This document shows positions 43,935-53,331 of a stretch of 64,000 bases of DNA, in pieces. The position numbers were made by a program, and so were the translations under genes. This DNA comes from Candidatus Aalborgicola danicus. Its GTDB lineage: Bacteria > Pseudomonadota > Gammaproteobacteria > Burkholderiales > Burkholderiaceae_C. Position 1 is the stretch's first letter. The number at the start of each line of letters is the position of its first letter. Where the stretch lies: the NCBI GenBank assembly GCA_016703945.1, contig JADJBC010000016.1:1-64000 (forward strand). Reading direction: 5' to 3'. Below the pieces are notes generated by a model. The model ran no database searches. It was not told where the DNA came from and saw only the letters and a list, made by a program, of their open reading frames with translations.

Positions 43935-43966
43935 CCCAGATCCTGCACCTGTGTGGTGAATCCCCA

Positions 43967-44668
43967 ATGGCCCGCCTTCCTCGTCTGACGCTGCCGGGTC
44001 ATCCCCACCACGTCATCCAGCGGGGCAACAACCGCCAGGCCATTTTTGCGTCTGCTGCCGACTACCAGATGATGCTGGATCTGCTGGACGAAAACGCCCG
44101 CAAGTTCAAGGTCGCCATCCACGCCTATGTGCTGATGGGCAACCATTTCCACCTGTTGGCCACACCCGAAACGGCAGATGGCTTGCCGCAGATGATGCAG
44201 GCCGTGGGCCGGCGTTATGTGCGTTATTTCAATGACAGCCAGAAGCGAACCGGCACCTTGTGGGAAGGACGGTACAAATCCACGTTGATCCAGACGGAGC
44301 GCTATTTGCTGGCCTGTATGGCCTACATCGACCTCAACCCGGTGCGCGCCGGCCTGGTGGCCCAGGCCAGAGACTACCCCTGGTCCAGCCATGCGCATTA
44401 CGTGGGTTTACGGACCGACAAATTGATCACACCGCATGCGCTGGTCTGGGCGTTGGGCAACACGCCTTTTGCGCGTGAAGCGGCATATGCGGAATTGGTG
44501 CAGGCTGGCATCAGCATGGGGCAGCAACAGGCCTTGACCGACTCGGCCCTGCGTGGCTGGGCCTTGGGCGGACCGGAATTTGTGGAAAATTTGCAAAAAA
44601 AGACAATACGCCGCGTATCCAAAGGCACCGCCGGTCGGCCGGTTTCCATGCCAAAGATCAAGGACTAA
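43967..44668 (+). CDS. REP-associated tyrosine transposase (RAYT, Y1 HUH)
   Basis: This 233-residue single-copy IS200-like domain protein begins ARLPRLTLPGHPHHVIQRGN. The HUH motif is MGNHFHLLATP, the catalytic tyrosine is in TERYLLACMAYIDLNPVRAG, and RTGTLWEGRYKSTLIQ is the RAYT hallmark. RAYTs nick and join single-stranded DNA and are thought to spread REP hairpins. A dispersed 43-bp element begins 9 bp after its stop, and the motif GGGGTCAGATTCC (minus strand, about 44763-44775), often seen beside RAYT genes, follows. No full insertion-sequence ends are visible. Confidence 0.88.
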   Translation: MARLPRLTLPGHPHHVIQRGNNRQAIFASAADYQMMLDLLDENARKFKVAIHAYVLMGNHFHLLATPETADGLPQMMQAVGRRYVRYFNDSQKRTGTLWEGRYKSTLIQTERYLLACMAYIDLNPVRAGLVAQARDYPWSSHAHYVGLRTDKLITPHALVWALGNTPFAREAAYAELVQAGISMGQQQALTDSALRGWALGGPEFVENLQKKTIRRVSKGTAGRPVSMPKIKD

Positions 44669-44677
44669 ATTGGGCCT

Positions 44678-44720
44678 TAGCCCCCGTAAAATAAGGATTT
44701 ATTGCTATTATTTTTGATAT
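44678..44720 (+). repeat. Dispersed 43-bp element directly after the RAYT gene
   Basis: TAGCCCCCG box, 17 nt, GCTAT (44704-44708), 7 nt, GATAT. It begins 9 bp after the transposase stop, the position expected if the protein and the repeat are linked. Confidence 0.7.
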
Positions 44721-44844
44721 GTCCCCAATTATTCATTGATTTATTGATTGATTTTAAATTGGAATCTGACCCCAATTAATTTGCTTGGCACTCTTGTTGC
44801 ATTGCAGTATTCTTCACTTCCATTGCAATTTTCAGAGGAACGCC

Positions 44845-47800
44845 ATGACTACGGCAGCCGAGATCCAACATCTTCAGAACAACGGTTTGTATTCCACAGC
44901 CAATGAGCACGATGCGTGTGGCGTCGGTTTTGTGGCCCATATCAAGGGCACCAAGTCGCACGACATCGTCAAGAATGCGCTGAAGATTCTGGACAACCTG
45001 GACCACCGGGGTGCAGTGGGCGCGGACAAGCTGATGGGAGACGGTGCTGGCATCCTGATCCAGTTGCCTGACGCGTTGTACCGCGAAGAAATGGCCGCCC
45101 AGGGCGTGACGCTGCCGCCACCCGGTGAATACGGCGTTGGCATGATCTTCCTGCCCAAGGAACACGCGTCCCGTCTGGCATGTGAACAAGAGATGGAGCG
45201 CGCCATCAAGGCCGAGGGCCAGGTGCTGCTGGGTTGGCGCGATGTGCCGGTCAACCGTGACATGCCCATGTCGCCCACCGTGCGCGAAAAAGAACCCATC
45301 CAGCGCCAGGTCTTCATCGGCCGTGGCCAGGACGTCATCGTGCAGGACGCGTTGGAGCGCAAGTTGTACGTGATCCGCAAGACTGCCAGCGCCGCCATCC
45401 AGAGCCTGCAGCTCAAGCACAGCAAAGAGTATTACGTTCCCAGCATGAGCAGCCGCACCGTGGTCTACAAGGGCCTGCTGCTGGCCGACCAGGTGGGTGT
45501 CTACTTCCAGGATCTGAGCGATATTCGCTGCGTCTCGGCGCTGGGCCTGGTGCACCAGCGTTTCTCCACCAACACCTTCCCCGAGTGGCCGCTGGCACAC
45601 CCGTACCGCTATGTGGCGCACAACGGTGAAATCAATACTGTCAAGGGCAACTACAACTGGATGAAGGCGCGCGAAGGCGTCATGTCGTCCCCCGTGCTGG
45701 GCGCGGACCTGCAAAAGCTGTACCCCATCAGCTTTGCCAGCCAGTCCGACACGGCCACCTTTGACAACTGCCTGGAACTGCTGACCATGGCCGGTTACCC
45801 GCTGAGCCAGGCCGTGATGATGATGATCCCCGAGCCGTGGGAGCAACACACCACGATGGACGGCCGCCGCAAGGCCTTCTACGAATACCACGCCGCGATG
45901 ATGGAACCCTGGGACGGCCCGGCCTCCATCGTGTTCACCGATGGCCGCCAGATCGGCGCCACACTGGACCGCAACGGCCTGCGTCCATCGCGTTACTGCA
46001 TCACCGATGACGACCTGGTCATCATGGGCTCCGAGTCCGGCGTGTTGCCCGTGCCCGAAAACAAAATCGTGCGCAAGTGGCGCCTGCAGCCCGGCAAGAT
46101 GTTCCTGATCGACCTGGAACAGGGCCGCATGATCGACGACGAGGAGCTCAAGGCCAGCCTCGCCAACAGCAAGCCCTACAAGCAGTGGATCGAAAACCTG
46201 CGCATCCGCCTGGACGACGTTCAAGGCAGTGGCGAGCCCGCCAGCGAAATGGAAAGCCAGGTCAGCTTGCTGGACCGCCAGCAGGCCTTTGGCTTCACGC
46301 AGGAAGACCTGAAGTTCCTGATTGCGCCCATGGCATCCGCTGGCGAAGAAGCCATCGGCTCGATGGGCAACGACAGCCCGCTGGCCGTTTTGAGCGACAA
46401 GAACAAGCCGCTGTACAACTACTTCAAGCAGTTGTTCGCGCAGGTGACCAACCCGCCCATCGACCCGATCCGCGAAGCGATCGTGATGTCGCTGGTGTCC
46501 TTCATCGGCCCCAAGCCCAACCTGCTGGACATCAACCAGGTCAACCCGCCCATGCGTATGGAGGTCAGCCAGCCGGTGCTGGACTTTGCCGACATGGCCA
46601 AGCTGCGCGATATCGAGAAGCACACGCAGGGCAAGTTCCGCAGCTACACGCTGGACATCACTTACCCGCTGGCATGGGGCCACGAAGGTGTGGAAGCCAA
46701 GCTGGCATCCTTGTGCGCCGAAGCCGTGGACGCGATCAAGGGAGGCAAAAACATCCTGATCATCAGCGACCGCGGTATCAGTGCCACGCAGGTGGCGATC
46801 CCCGCGCTGCTGGCCTTGAGCGCCATCCACCAGCACCTGGTGATCGAAGGCCTGCGCACGACGGCTGGCCTGGTGGTCGAGACCGGCACGGCACGTGAAG
46901 TCCACCACTTCGGCGTGTTGGCGGGTTATGGGGCGGAAGCCGTCCACCCCTACCTGGCCATGGAAACCCTGGTCAGCATCCACAAAGACCTGCCGGGCGA
47001 TCTGTCCGCTGACAAGGCCATCTACAACTACGTCAAGGCGGTGGGTAAGGGCCTGTCCAAGATCATGTCCAAGATGGGCGTGTCAACGTACATGAGCTAT
47101 TGCGGTGCACAGTTGTTCGAAGCCATTGGCCTGTCCAGCGCGACCGTGGCCAAGTATTTCACTGGCACCCCCAGCCGCGTCGAAGGCATAGGCGTTTTCG
47201 AAATCGCCGAAGAAGCCATCCGTATGCACAAGGCCGCGTTTGGCACCGACCCCGTGTTGGCCAATGCGCTGGATGCCGGTGGTGAATACGCCTGGCGCGT
47301 CCGCGGTGAAGACCATATGTGGTCGCCAGACGCGATTGCCAAGCTGCAGCACAGCACCCGTTCCAACAACTGGAACACGTATAAAGAATACGCGCAGATC
47401 ATCAACGACCAGAGCAAGCGCCACCTGACACTGCGCGGCCTGTTCGAGTTCAAGTTCGATCCGGCCAAGGCCATTCCGGTGGATGAGGTCGAGCCCGCCA
47501 AGGAAATCGTCAAACGCTTCGCCACCGGCGCCATGTCTCTGGGTTCCATCAGCACCGAAGCCCACGCCACACTGGCCATTGCGATGAACCGCATCGGCGG
47601 CAAGAGCAACACGGGTGAGGGTGGTGAAGACCCCGCGCGTTACCGTAACGAACTCAAGGGCATCCCGATCACCCAGGGCCAGACCATGGCCGACATCATC
47701 GGCAAGGACGTGGTCGAGGTCGATATCCCGATGAATGCCGGTGACAGCCTGCGTTCGCGCATCAAGCAGGTCGCGTCCGGTCGTTTTGGTGTCACCGCCG

Positions 47801-49575
47801 AGTACCTGTCCAGCGCCGACCAGATCCAGATCAAAATGGCCCAGGGCGCCAAACCGGGTGAGGGCGGGCAACTGCCCGGCGGCAAGGTGTCCGACTACAT
47901 CGGTCGCCTACGCCACTCGGTGCCCGGAGTCGGCCTGATTTCGCCGCCGCCACACCACGACATCTATTCGATCGAAGACTTGGCGCAGCTGATCCACGAT
48001 CTGAAGAACGTGGCACCGCACAGCTCCATCAGCGTCAAGCTGGTGTCTGAAATCGGTGTCGGCACGATCGCCGCAGGCGTGGCCAAGTGCAAGAGTGACC
48101 ACGTGGTGATCGCCGGGCACGACGGGGGCACGGGCGCTTCGCCCTGGTCGTCGATCAAACATGCTGGCAGCCCCTGGGAAATCGGTTTGGCTGAGACCCA
48201 GCAGACATTGGTTCTGAACCGCCTGCGCAGCCGTATTCGTGTGCAGGCCGACGGCCAGATGAAGACCGGCCGCGACGTCGCCATCGGCGCGCTGCTGGGT
48301 GCGGATGAATTCGGCTTTGCGACAGCGCCACTGGTGGTCGAAGGCTGCATCATGATGCGCAAGTGCCACCTGAACACCTGCCCGGTGGGCGTGGCCACAC
48401 AAGACCCCTTGTTGCGCAAGAAGTTCTCCGGCAAGCCCGAGCATGTCGTCAACTACTTCTTCTTTGTCGCCGAAGAAGTGCGCCAGATCATGGCCCAACT
48501 GGGCATCCGCAAGTTCGACGACCTGATTGGCCGCTCTGACCTGCTGGACATGCGCAAGGGCATTGAACACTGGAAGGCCAGCGGTCTGGATTTCAGCCGC
48601 CTGTTCGCCCAGCCACAAGTGCCGGCCGATGTGCCCCGCTTCCAGACGCTGGAGCAGGACCACGGCCTGGAAAAGGCGCTGGACAATGTGCTGATCGCCA
48701 AGTGCCGCGCCGCCATCGACAAGGGCGAAAAGGTGCAATTCATGGAAGCGGCGCGCAACGTCAACCGCTCGGTCGGCGCCATGCTGTCCGGCGCGGTGAC
48801 CAAGGTGCATCCGCAGGGCCTGCCCGACAACACCATCCACATCCAGCTGGAAGGCACCGGTGGCCAGTCCTTCGGCGCCTTCCTGACCAACGGAATCACC
48901 CTGTACCTGATTGGTGACGCCAATGACTACACCGGCAAAGGCCTGTCCGGCGGCCGCGTCGTTGTGCGCCCCAGCATTGATTTCCGTGGCGTGGCAGTCA
49001 ACAACACCATCGTTGGCAACACCGTGATGTACGGTGCCACGGCCGGTGAAGCCTTCTTCAGCGGTGTCGGCGGTGAGCGTTTTGCAGTGCGCCTGTCCGG
49101 CGCCACTGCGGTGGTCGAAGGCACGGGTGACCATGGCTGCGAATACATGACCGGCGGCACCGTGGCGGTGCTGGGCAAGACCGGGCGCAATTTTGCGGCC
49201 GGCATGAGCGGTGGCATCGCCTATGTGTACGACGAAGACGGCCAGTTTGTCAAACGGTGCAACACCGCCATGGTGTCCATGGAAAAAGTGCTGCCGGCAG
49301 CTGAGCAAGAGGCAAATGTGAATCAAGCCATATGGCACCGTGGCAAGACCGACGAGGCACAGCTACGCAAGTTGCTGGAGGACCACAACCGATGGACCGG
49401 CAGCAAGCGTGCGCGCGACCTGTTGGACGACTGGGACACGGCCCGTGCCAAGTTCATCAAGGTTTTCCCCAACGAGTACAAACGTGCGCTGGGCGAAATC
49501 CATATGAAAAAACAGGCTGTAGCCCCGGCAAAAACCTGTACCTGCTGCTACAAAAAGAGCAGCAACGACCGGTAA
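44845..49575 (+). CDS. gltB: Glutamate synthase (NADPH) large subunit
   Basis: ATG 44845 (MTTAAEIQHLQNNGLYSTAN) is preceded by AGAGGAA; the 20 in-frame codons upstream are not coding. The 1576-residue enzyme transfers the glutamine amide to 2-oxoglutarate. The N-terminal amidotransferase has Cys25 in HDACGVGF. The central and FMN domains include GGKSNTGEGGEDPARY, PGEGGQLPGGKV, GHDGGTGASPW and the 3Fe-4S cluster motif CHLNTCPVGVATQDP. The C-terminal GXGXG beta-helix is GTGGQSFGAFL...GNTVMYGATAGEAFF. The extreme C-terminus, AKTCTCCYKKSS, is unusually cysteine-rich. Reading frame is fully intact over 4.7 kb. Confidence 0.97.
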   Translation: MTTAAEIQHLQNNGLYSTANEHDACGVGFVAHIKGTKSHDIVKNALKILDNLDHRGAVGADKLMGDGAGILIQLPDALYREEMAAQGVTLPPPGEYGVGMIFLPKEHASRLACEQEMERAIKAEGQVLLGWRDVPVNRDMPMSPTVREKEPIQRQVFIGRGQDVIVQDALERKLYVIRKTASAAIQSLQLKHSKEYYVPSMSSRTVVYKGLLLADQVGVYFQDLSDIRCVSALGLVHQRFSTNTFPEWPLAHPYRYVAHNGEINTVKGNYNWMKAREGVMSSPVLGADLQKLYPISFASQSDTATFDNCLELLTMAGYPLSQAVMMMIPEPWEQHTTMDGRRKAFYEYHAAMMEPWDGPASIVFTDGRQIGATLDRNGLRPSRYCITDDDLVIMGSESGVLPVPENKIVRKWRLQPGKMFLIDLEQGRMIDDEELKASLANSKPYKQWIENLRIRLDDVQGSGEPASEMESQVSLLDRQQAFGFTQEDLKFLIAPMASAGEEAIGSMGNDSPLAVLSDKNKPLYNYFKQLFAQVTNPPIDPIREAIVMSLVSFIGPKPNLLDINQVNPPMRMEVSQPVLDFADMAKLRDIEKHTQGKFRSYTLDITYPLAWGHEGVEAKLASLCAEAVDAIKGGKNILIISDRGISATQVAIPALLALSAIHQHLVIEGLRTTAGLVVETGTAREVHHFGVLAGYGAEAVHPYLAMETLVSIHKDLPGDLSADKAIYNYVKAVGKGLSKIMSKMGVSTYMSYCGAQLFEAIGLSSATVAKYFTGTPSRVEGIGVFEIAEEAIRMHKAAFGTDPVLANALDAGGEYAWRVRGEDHMWSPDAIAKLQHSTRSNNWNTYKEYAQIINDQSKRHLTLRGLFEFKFDPAKAIPVDEVEPAKEIVKRFATGAMSLGSISTEAHATLAIAMNRIGGKSNTGEGGEDPARYRNELKGIPITQGQTMADIIGKDVVEVDIPMNAGDSLRSRIKQVASGRFGVTAEYLSSADQIQIKMAQGAKPGEGGQLPGGKVSDYIGRLRHSVPGVGLISPPPHHDIYSIEDLAQLIHDLKNVAPHSSISVKLVSEIGVGTIAAGVAKCKSDHVVIAGHDGGTGASPWSSIKHAGSPWEIGLAETQQTLVLNRLRSRIRVQADGQMKTGRDVAIGALLGADEFGFATAPLVVEGCIMMRKCHLNTCPVGVATQDPLLRKKFSGKPEHVVNYFFFVAEEVRQIMAQLGIRKFDDLIGRSDLLDMRKGIEHWKASGLDFSRLFAQPQVPADVPRFQTLEQDHGLEKALDNVLIAKCRAAIDKGEKVQFMEAARNVNRSVGAMLSGAVTKVHPQGLPDNTIHIQLEGTGGQSFGAFLTNGITLYLIGDANDYTGKGLSGGRVVVRPSIDFRGVAVNNTIVGNTVMYGATAGEAFFSGVGGERFAVRLSGATAVVEGTGDHGCEYMTGGTVAVLGKTGRNFAAGMSGGIAYVYDEDGQFVKRCNTAMVSMEKVLPAAEQEANVNQAIWHRGKTDEAQLRKLLEDHNRWTGSKRARDLLDDWDTARAKFIKVFPNEYKRALGEIHMKKQAVAPAKTCTCCYKKSSNDR

Positions 49576-49608
49576 ATAACATCCCCAACGGACTAGACAG
49601 GAATCATC

Positions 49609-51075
49609 ATGGGAAAAGTCACTGGCTTCATGGAATACGAGCGCATCGAAGAGGGCTACAAGCCCGTTGCCGAGCGTGTGAAGCATTACAAAGAGTTCGT
49701 CATCGGTCTGGACGATGCGCAGGCCAACAAACAGGCCGCCCGTTGCATGGATTGCGGCACGCCGTTTTGCAACAACGGCTGCCCGGTCAACAACATCATT
49801 CCGGATTTCAACGACATGGTGTACCGCGACGACTGGAAAGCCGCCATCGACACGCTGCACAGTACCAACAACTTCCCCGAGTTCACCGGCCGCATTTGCC
49901 CGGCACCCTGTGAAGCGGCTTGTACGCTGAATGTGAATGACGAGGCCGTAGGCATCAAATCTATCGAACACGCCATCATCGATCGTGCCTGGGTCGAGGG
50001 CTGGGTGTTGGCGCAACCACCCAAGTTCAAGACCGGTAAGACCGTGGCCGTCGTCGGTTCCGGCCCCGCCGGCATGGCGGCAGCACAACAACTGGCCCGC
50101 GCCGGACACGCCGTGACGCTGTTTGAGAAGAACGATCGGGTCGGTGGCCTGCTGCGCTACGGCATTCCGGACTTCAAGATGGAAAAGTCGCACATTGATC
50201 GCCGTGTCGACCAGATGGTCAAGGAAGGCGTCACCATTCGCACCGGCGTGCTGATCGGTGAGATGCCCAAAGATTCCAAAGTGACCAACTGGGCCAAAGA
50301 GACGATTTCGGCCACCCAGTTGCAAAAAGACTTTGATGCTGTTTTGCTGGCCGGCGGGTCCGAGCAGTCGCGCGATCTGCCGGTGCCGGGGCGCGACCTG
50401 AACGGTATCCACTTCGCGATGGAGTTCCTGCCACAGCAAAACAAGGTCAATGCGGGCGACAAGCTCAAGGGCCAACTGCGTGCGGACGGCAAACACGTCA
50501 TTGTGATTGGCGGCGGTGATACCGGTTCCGACTGTGTGGGCACCAGCAACCGCCACGGTGCGACCAGCGTGACCCAGTTCGAAGTGATGCCCCAACCTCC
50601 AGTCGAAGAAAACCGTCCCATGACCTGGCCTAACTGGCCGATCAAGCTGCGCACCAGTTCCAGCCATGAGGAAGGGTGCGAGCGCGAATTTGCCATTTCC
50701 ACCAAGGAATTCATCGGTGAAAAAGGCAAGGTTACGGGCCTGAAGACCGTGCGGGTCGAATGGAAAGACGGAAAAATGGTTGAGGTGGCGGGCAGCGAGC
50801 AAGTTCTCAAGGCGGACCTGGTTCTGCTGGCCATGGGTTTTGTCAACCCCGTTGCCACCATGCTGGATTCCTTTGGTGTGGACAAGGATGCCCGCGGCAA
50901 TGCCAAAGCGAGCACTGACTTCATCGGCGGTTACGCCACCAACGTGCCCAAGGTTTTTGCCGCCGGCGACGTGCGCCGAGGCCAGAGCCTGGTGGTCTGG
51001 GCGATACGTGAAGGTCGTCAAGCTGCAAGATCTGTCGACGAGTTTCTGATGGGGAGCAGCGACTTGCCGCGCTGA
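49609..51075 (+). CDS. gltD: Glutamate synthase (NADPH) small subunit
   Basis: This 488-residue partner of GltB begins 33 bp downstream. N-terminal 4Fe-4S cysteines are in RCMDCGTPFCNNGCPVNNII and ICPAPCEAACTLNV. The FAD fold is VAVVGSGPAGMAAAQQLARA, and the NADPH fold is VIVIGGGDTGSDCVGTSNRH. The C-terminal FAD contact is VFAAGDVRRGQSLVVWAIRE. It supplies electrons from NADPH to the large subunit. It is followed by an intrinsic terminator. Complete. Confidence 0.97.
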   Translation: MGKVTGFMEYERIEEGYKPVAERVKHYKEFVIGLDDAQANKQAARCMDCGTPFCNNGCPVNNIIPDFNDMVYRDDWKAAIDTLHSTNNFPEFTGRICPAPCEAACTLNVNDEAVGIKSIEHAIIDRAWVEGWVLAQPPKFKTGKTVAVVGSGPAGMAAAQQLARAGHAVTLFEKNDRVGGLLRYGIPDFKMEKSHIDRRVDQMVKEGVTIRTGVLIGEMPKDSKVTNWAKETISATQLQKDFDAVLLAGGSEQSRDLPVPGRDLNGIHFAMEFLPQQNKVNAGDKLKGQLRADGKHVIVIGGGDTGSDCVGTSNRHGATSVTQFEVMPQPPVEENRPMTWPNWPIKLRTSSSHEEGCEREFAISTKEFIGEKGKVTGLKTVRVEWKDGKMVEVAGSEQVLKADLVLLAMGFVNPVATMLDSFGVDKDARGNAKASTDFIGGYATNVPKVFAAGDVRRGQSLVVWAIREGRQAARSVDEFLMGSSDLPR

Positions 51076-51120
51076 TACACCCCCGATACAAGGGTTTACA
51101 CGAATCCTTTATCATCCAAG

Positions 51121-51150
51121 AGCCGGAAATTGCCCGGCTTTTTGTTTTTT
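51121..51150 (+). terminator. Intrinsic terminator after gltBD, touching the mlaF start
   Basis: The stem is AGCCGG (51121-51126) / CCGGCT (51134-51139) with a 7-nt loop, followed by TTTTGTTTTTT. The T-run ends at the mlaF ATG (51151). Confidence 0.85.
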
Positions 51151-51996
51151 ATGGTCCCAAACCCGTCATCATCGCTGGTTGAATTGCGTCACTTGACCTT
51201 TGGTTATGGCGAGCGCGTCATCCTGGACGACGTGTCACTGAACGTGCCGCGTGGCAAGGTGACGGCGCTGATGGGTGCCTCCGGCGGCGGCAAGACAACC
51301 ATCCTGCGGCTGATCGGTGGTCAAAACCGTGCCCAGTCTGGGCAAATGTTGTTTGATGGACAAGACGTTACCCATATGGACGCGCAGCAGTTGTATGCCG
51401 CGAGGCGCCGTATGGGCATGTTGTTTCAGTTTGGAGCCCTGTTTGCTGACCTGAGCGTGTTTGACAATGTGGCTTTCCCGCTGCGCGAACACACCGACCT
51501 GACGGACGCAATGATCCACGACATCGTGCTCATGAAACTTAACGCGGTCGGATTACGTGGCGCGCGGGATCTGATGCCCAACGCGCTGTCGGGTGGCATG
51601 GCACGCCGCGTGGCCCTGGCCAGGGCGATTGCGCTGGACCCCGAACTAGTGATGTACGACGAACCTTTTTCTGGCATTGACCCCATCTCGATCGGAACTT
51701 CGGCACAACTCATTCGGCAACTGAACGACTCCATGGGTCTGACCAGCATTTTCGTTTCGCATGAACTGGAGCAAACCTTTGCAATTGCAGACCATGTGAT
51801 TATTTTGGCCAATGGCCGTGTGGCGTCCCAAGGCACCCCCCAGGAAGTGTTGCACAGCACCGACCCCTTGGTGTACCAGTATGTGAATGCGCTATCAGAG
51901 GGTCCGGTTCGCTTTCACTACCCGGCGTTGTCCGTTGAAGACGACTTTGGAGCGGTAGCGACCACCGCCGCGCGGCAGTTGAGGGGTGCTCGATGA
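51151..51996 (+). CDS. mlaF: Mla phospholipid transport ATP-binding protein
   Basis: The start at ATG 51151 (MVPNPSSSLVELRHLTFGYG) lies directly after a terminator T-run and has no ribosome binding site of its own; a TTG at 51130 would lie inside the terminator stem. The 281-residue ABC ATPase has Walker A GASGGGKTT, signature LSGGMARRVALARA, Walker B ELVMYDEPF and the H-loop FVSHE. It powers the MlaFEDB complex that moves phospholipids between inner and outer membrane with MlaC and MlaA. It overlaps mlaE (ATGA). Confidence 0.93.
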   Translation: MVPNPSSSLVELRHLTFGYGERVILDDVSLNVPRGKVTALMGASGGGKTTILRLIGGQNRAQSGQMLFDGQDVTHMDAQQLYAARRRMGMLFQFGALFADLSVFDNVAFPLREHTDLTDAMIHDIVLMKLNAVGLRGARDLMPNALSGGMARRVALARAIALDPELVMYDEPFSGIDPISIGTSAQLIRQLNDSMGLTSIFVSHELEQTFAIADHVIILANGRVASQGTPQEVLHSTDPLVYQYVNALSEGPVRFHYPALSVEDDFGAVATTAARQLRGAR

Positions 51997-52775
51997 CCTG
52001 GTACAAACCCGCTGACATTGGTTTCGCTACACGCAGCAAACTGGCTGACCTGGGTTATGCCGCACGACTGTTTTTCCGCTTGTTGTTGGCCGTTGTGCCG
52101 ACTTTCCGACGCTTTGGACTGGTGCGTGACCAATTGCACTTTCTGGGCAACTATTCCCTGGCCATCATCGCGGTGTCGGGGCTTTTTGTCGGCTTTGTAT
52201 TTGGGCTGCAGGGTTATTACACCCTGCAACGTTATGGTTCGTCCGAGGCCTTGGGATTGCTGGTGACCTTGAGCCTGGTGCGGGAATTGGGCCCGGTGGT
52301 CACGGCGTTGTTGTTCGCCGGACGGGCCGGGACGTCGCTGACCGCCGAGATTGGTTTGATGAAAGCCGGTGAACAGATCAGCGTGATGGAAATGATGGCG
52401 GTGGACCCGATTCAACGGGTTTTGGCGCCCAGGTTCTGGGCCGGCGTGGTCGCCATGCCCTTGTTGGCAGCGGTGTTCAGTGCCATGGGTGTGATTGGCG
52501 GCTGGGTGGTGGGTGTCTTGATGATTGGTGTGGATGCTGGTTCTTTCTGGAGCCAGATTCAAGGTGGTGTTGACGTGTGGCAGGACGTAGGCAACGGTGT
52601 CATCAAGAGTGTGGTGTTCGGCCTCACGGTGACTTTTATTGCCGTATTCCAGGGGTTTGAAGCCCAGGCCACTCCTGAAGGCGTGGCCAGCGCGACCACC
52701 CGAACAGTGGTGGTGGCTTCGCTGGCAGTGCTCGGTCTGGACTTCATCCTGACCGCGATGATGTTTACCATTTGA
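51993..52775 (+). CDS. mlaE: Mla permease MlaE
   Basis: This 260-residue permease of the MlaE/YrbE family has five or six membrane segments and the hallmark central motif LVRELGPVVTALLFAGRAGT with LTAEIGLMKAGEQISVMEMM. The C-terminal end is LAVLGLDFILTAMMFTI. It forms the membrane core of the phospholipid transporter. It overlaps mlaF and is followed by a hairpin and mlaD. Confidence 0.95.
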   Translation: MTWYKPADIGFATRSKLADLGYAARLFFRLLLAVVPTFRRFGLVRDQLHFLGNYSLAIIAVSGLFVGFVFGLQGYYTLQRYGSSEALGLLVTLSLVRELGPVVTALLFAGRAGTSLTAEIGLMKAGEQISVMEMMAVDPIQRVLAPRFWAGVVAMPLLAAVFSAMGVIGGWVVGVLMIGVDAGSFWSQIQGGVDVWQDVGNGVIKSVVFGLTVTFIAVFQGFEAQATPEGVASATTRTVVVASLAVLGLDFILTAMMFTI

Positions 52776-52784
52776 ATATTTTGC

Positions 52785-52817
52785 GGGACAGACCGAAGCG
52801 CAGCGCAGCTCTGTCCC
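52785..52817 (+). repeat. Hairpin between mlaE and mlaD
   Basis: GGGACAGA (52785-52792) and TCTGTCCC (52810-52817) form a perfect 8-bp stem around a G+C-rich loop. No T-run follows, so it is more likely a processing or stability element, or a small repeat, than a terminator. Confidence 0.6.
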
Positions 52818-52842
52818 CAACTGATTGTTTGTAAGGAAGTTT

Positions 52843-53331
52843 ATGCAGCGTTCCAAGAACGACGTCTGGGTGGGGTTGTTTGTACTGATTGGTGCAGTTG
52901 CCATCCTGTTCCTGGCTTTGCAGTCAGCCAATTTGATGACGCTGAGTTTTCAGTCCACGTACGCGGTGTCTGCCAAGTTTGAAAATGTGGGCGGTCTCAA
53001 GCCCAAGGCGGCCGTGCGCAGTGGTGGTGTGGTGGTGGGGCGTGTCGAGTCGTTGACGTTTGACGACAAGACCTTTCAGGCGCGCGTGACATTGGCCTTG
53101 GAAAGCCGTTATGCATTTCCGAAAGACAGCTCGCTGAAAATTCTGACCAGTGGCCTGCTGGGTGAACAGTACATCGGAATCGAGGCGGGTGCAGCCGATA
53201 CCAATCTGGTGGCCGGTGATGTCATTGGCGCAACTCAATCTGCAGTGGTATTGGAGAACCTGATTAGCCAGTTCTTGTATAGCAAGGCGGCCGAGGGTAC
53301 TACGCCAACTACAGGGGCCGAGAAGAAATGA
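52843..53331 (+). CDS. mlaD: Mla substrate-binding protein MlaD
   Basis: The start at ATG 52843 (MQRSKNDVWVGLFVLIGAVA) has AAGGAAG 7-8 nt upstream. One membrane anchor (VLIGAVAILFLALQSA) and an MCE domain, YAVSAKFENVGGLKPKAAVR and SGGVVVGRVESLTFDDKTFQ, with SLKILTSGLLGEQYIGIEAG, are present. 162 residues. MlaD forms the hexameric periplasmic ring. It overlaps mlaA by four bases. Confidence 0.95.
   Translation: MQRSKNDVWVGLFVLIGAVAILFLALQSANLMTLSFQSTYAVSAKFENVGGLKPKAAVRSGGVVVGRVESLTFDDKTFQARVTLALESRYAFPKDSSLKILTSGLLGEQYIGIEAGAADTNLVAGDVIGATQSAVVLENLISQFLYSKAAEGTTPTTGAEKK

Noticed and set aside
44776..46983. A 735-codon open frame on the minus strand opposite gltB
   Set aside because: It is the antisense shadow of a high-G+C gene. 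Its translation is rich in His/Gln/Val with no family motif, and gltB on the plus strand is certain.
47908..51021. Long minus-strand open frames (476 and 552 codons) opposite gltB and gltD
   Set aside because: These are the same antisense codon-bias effect: no start context and no motifs.
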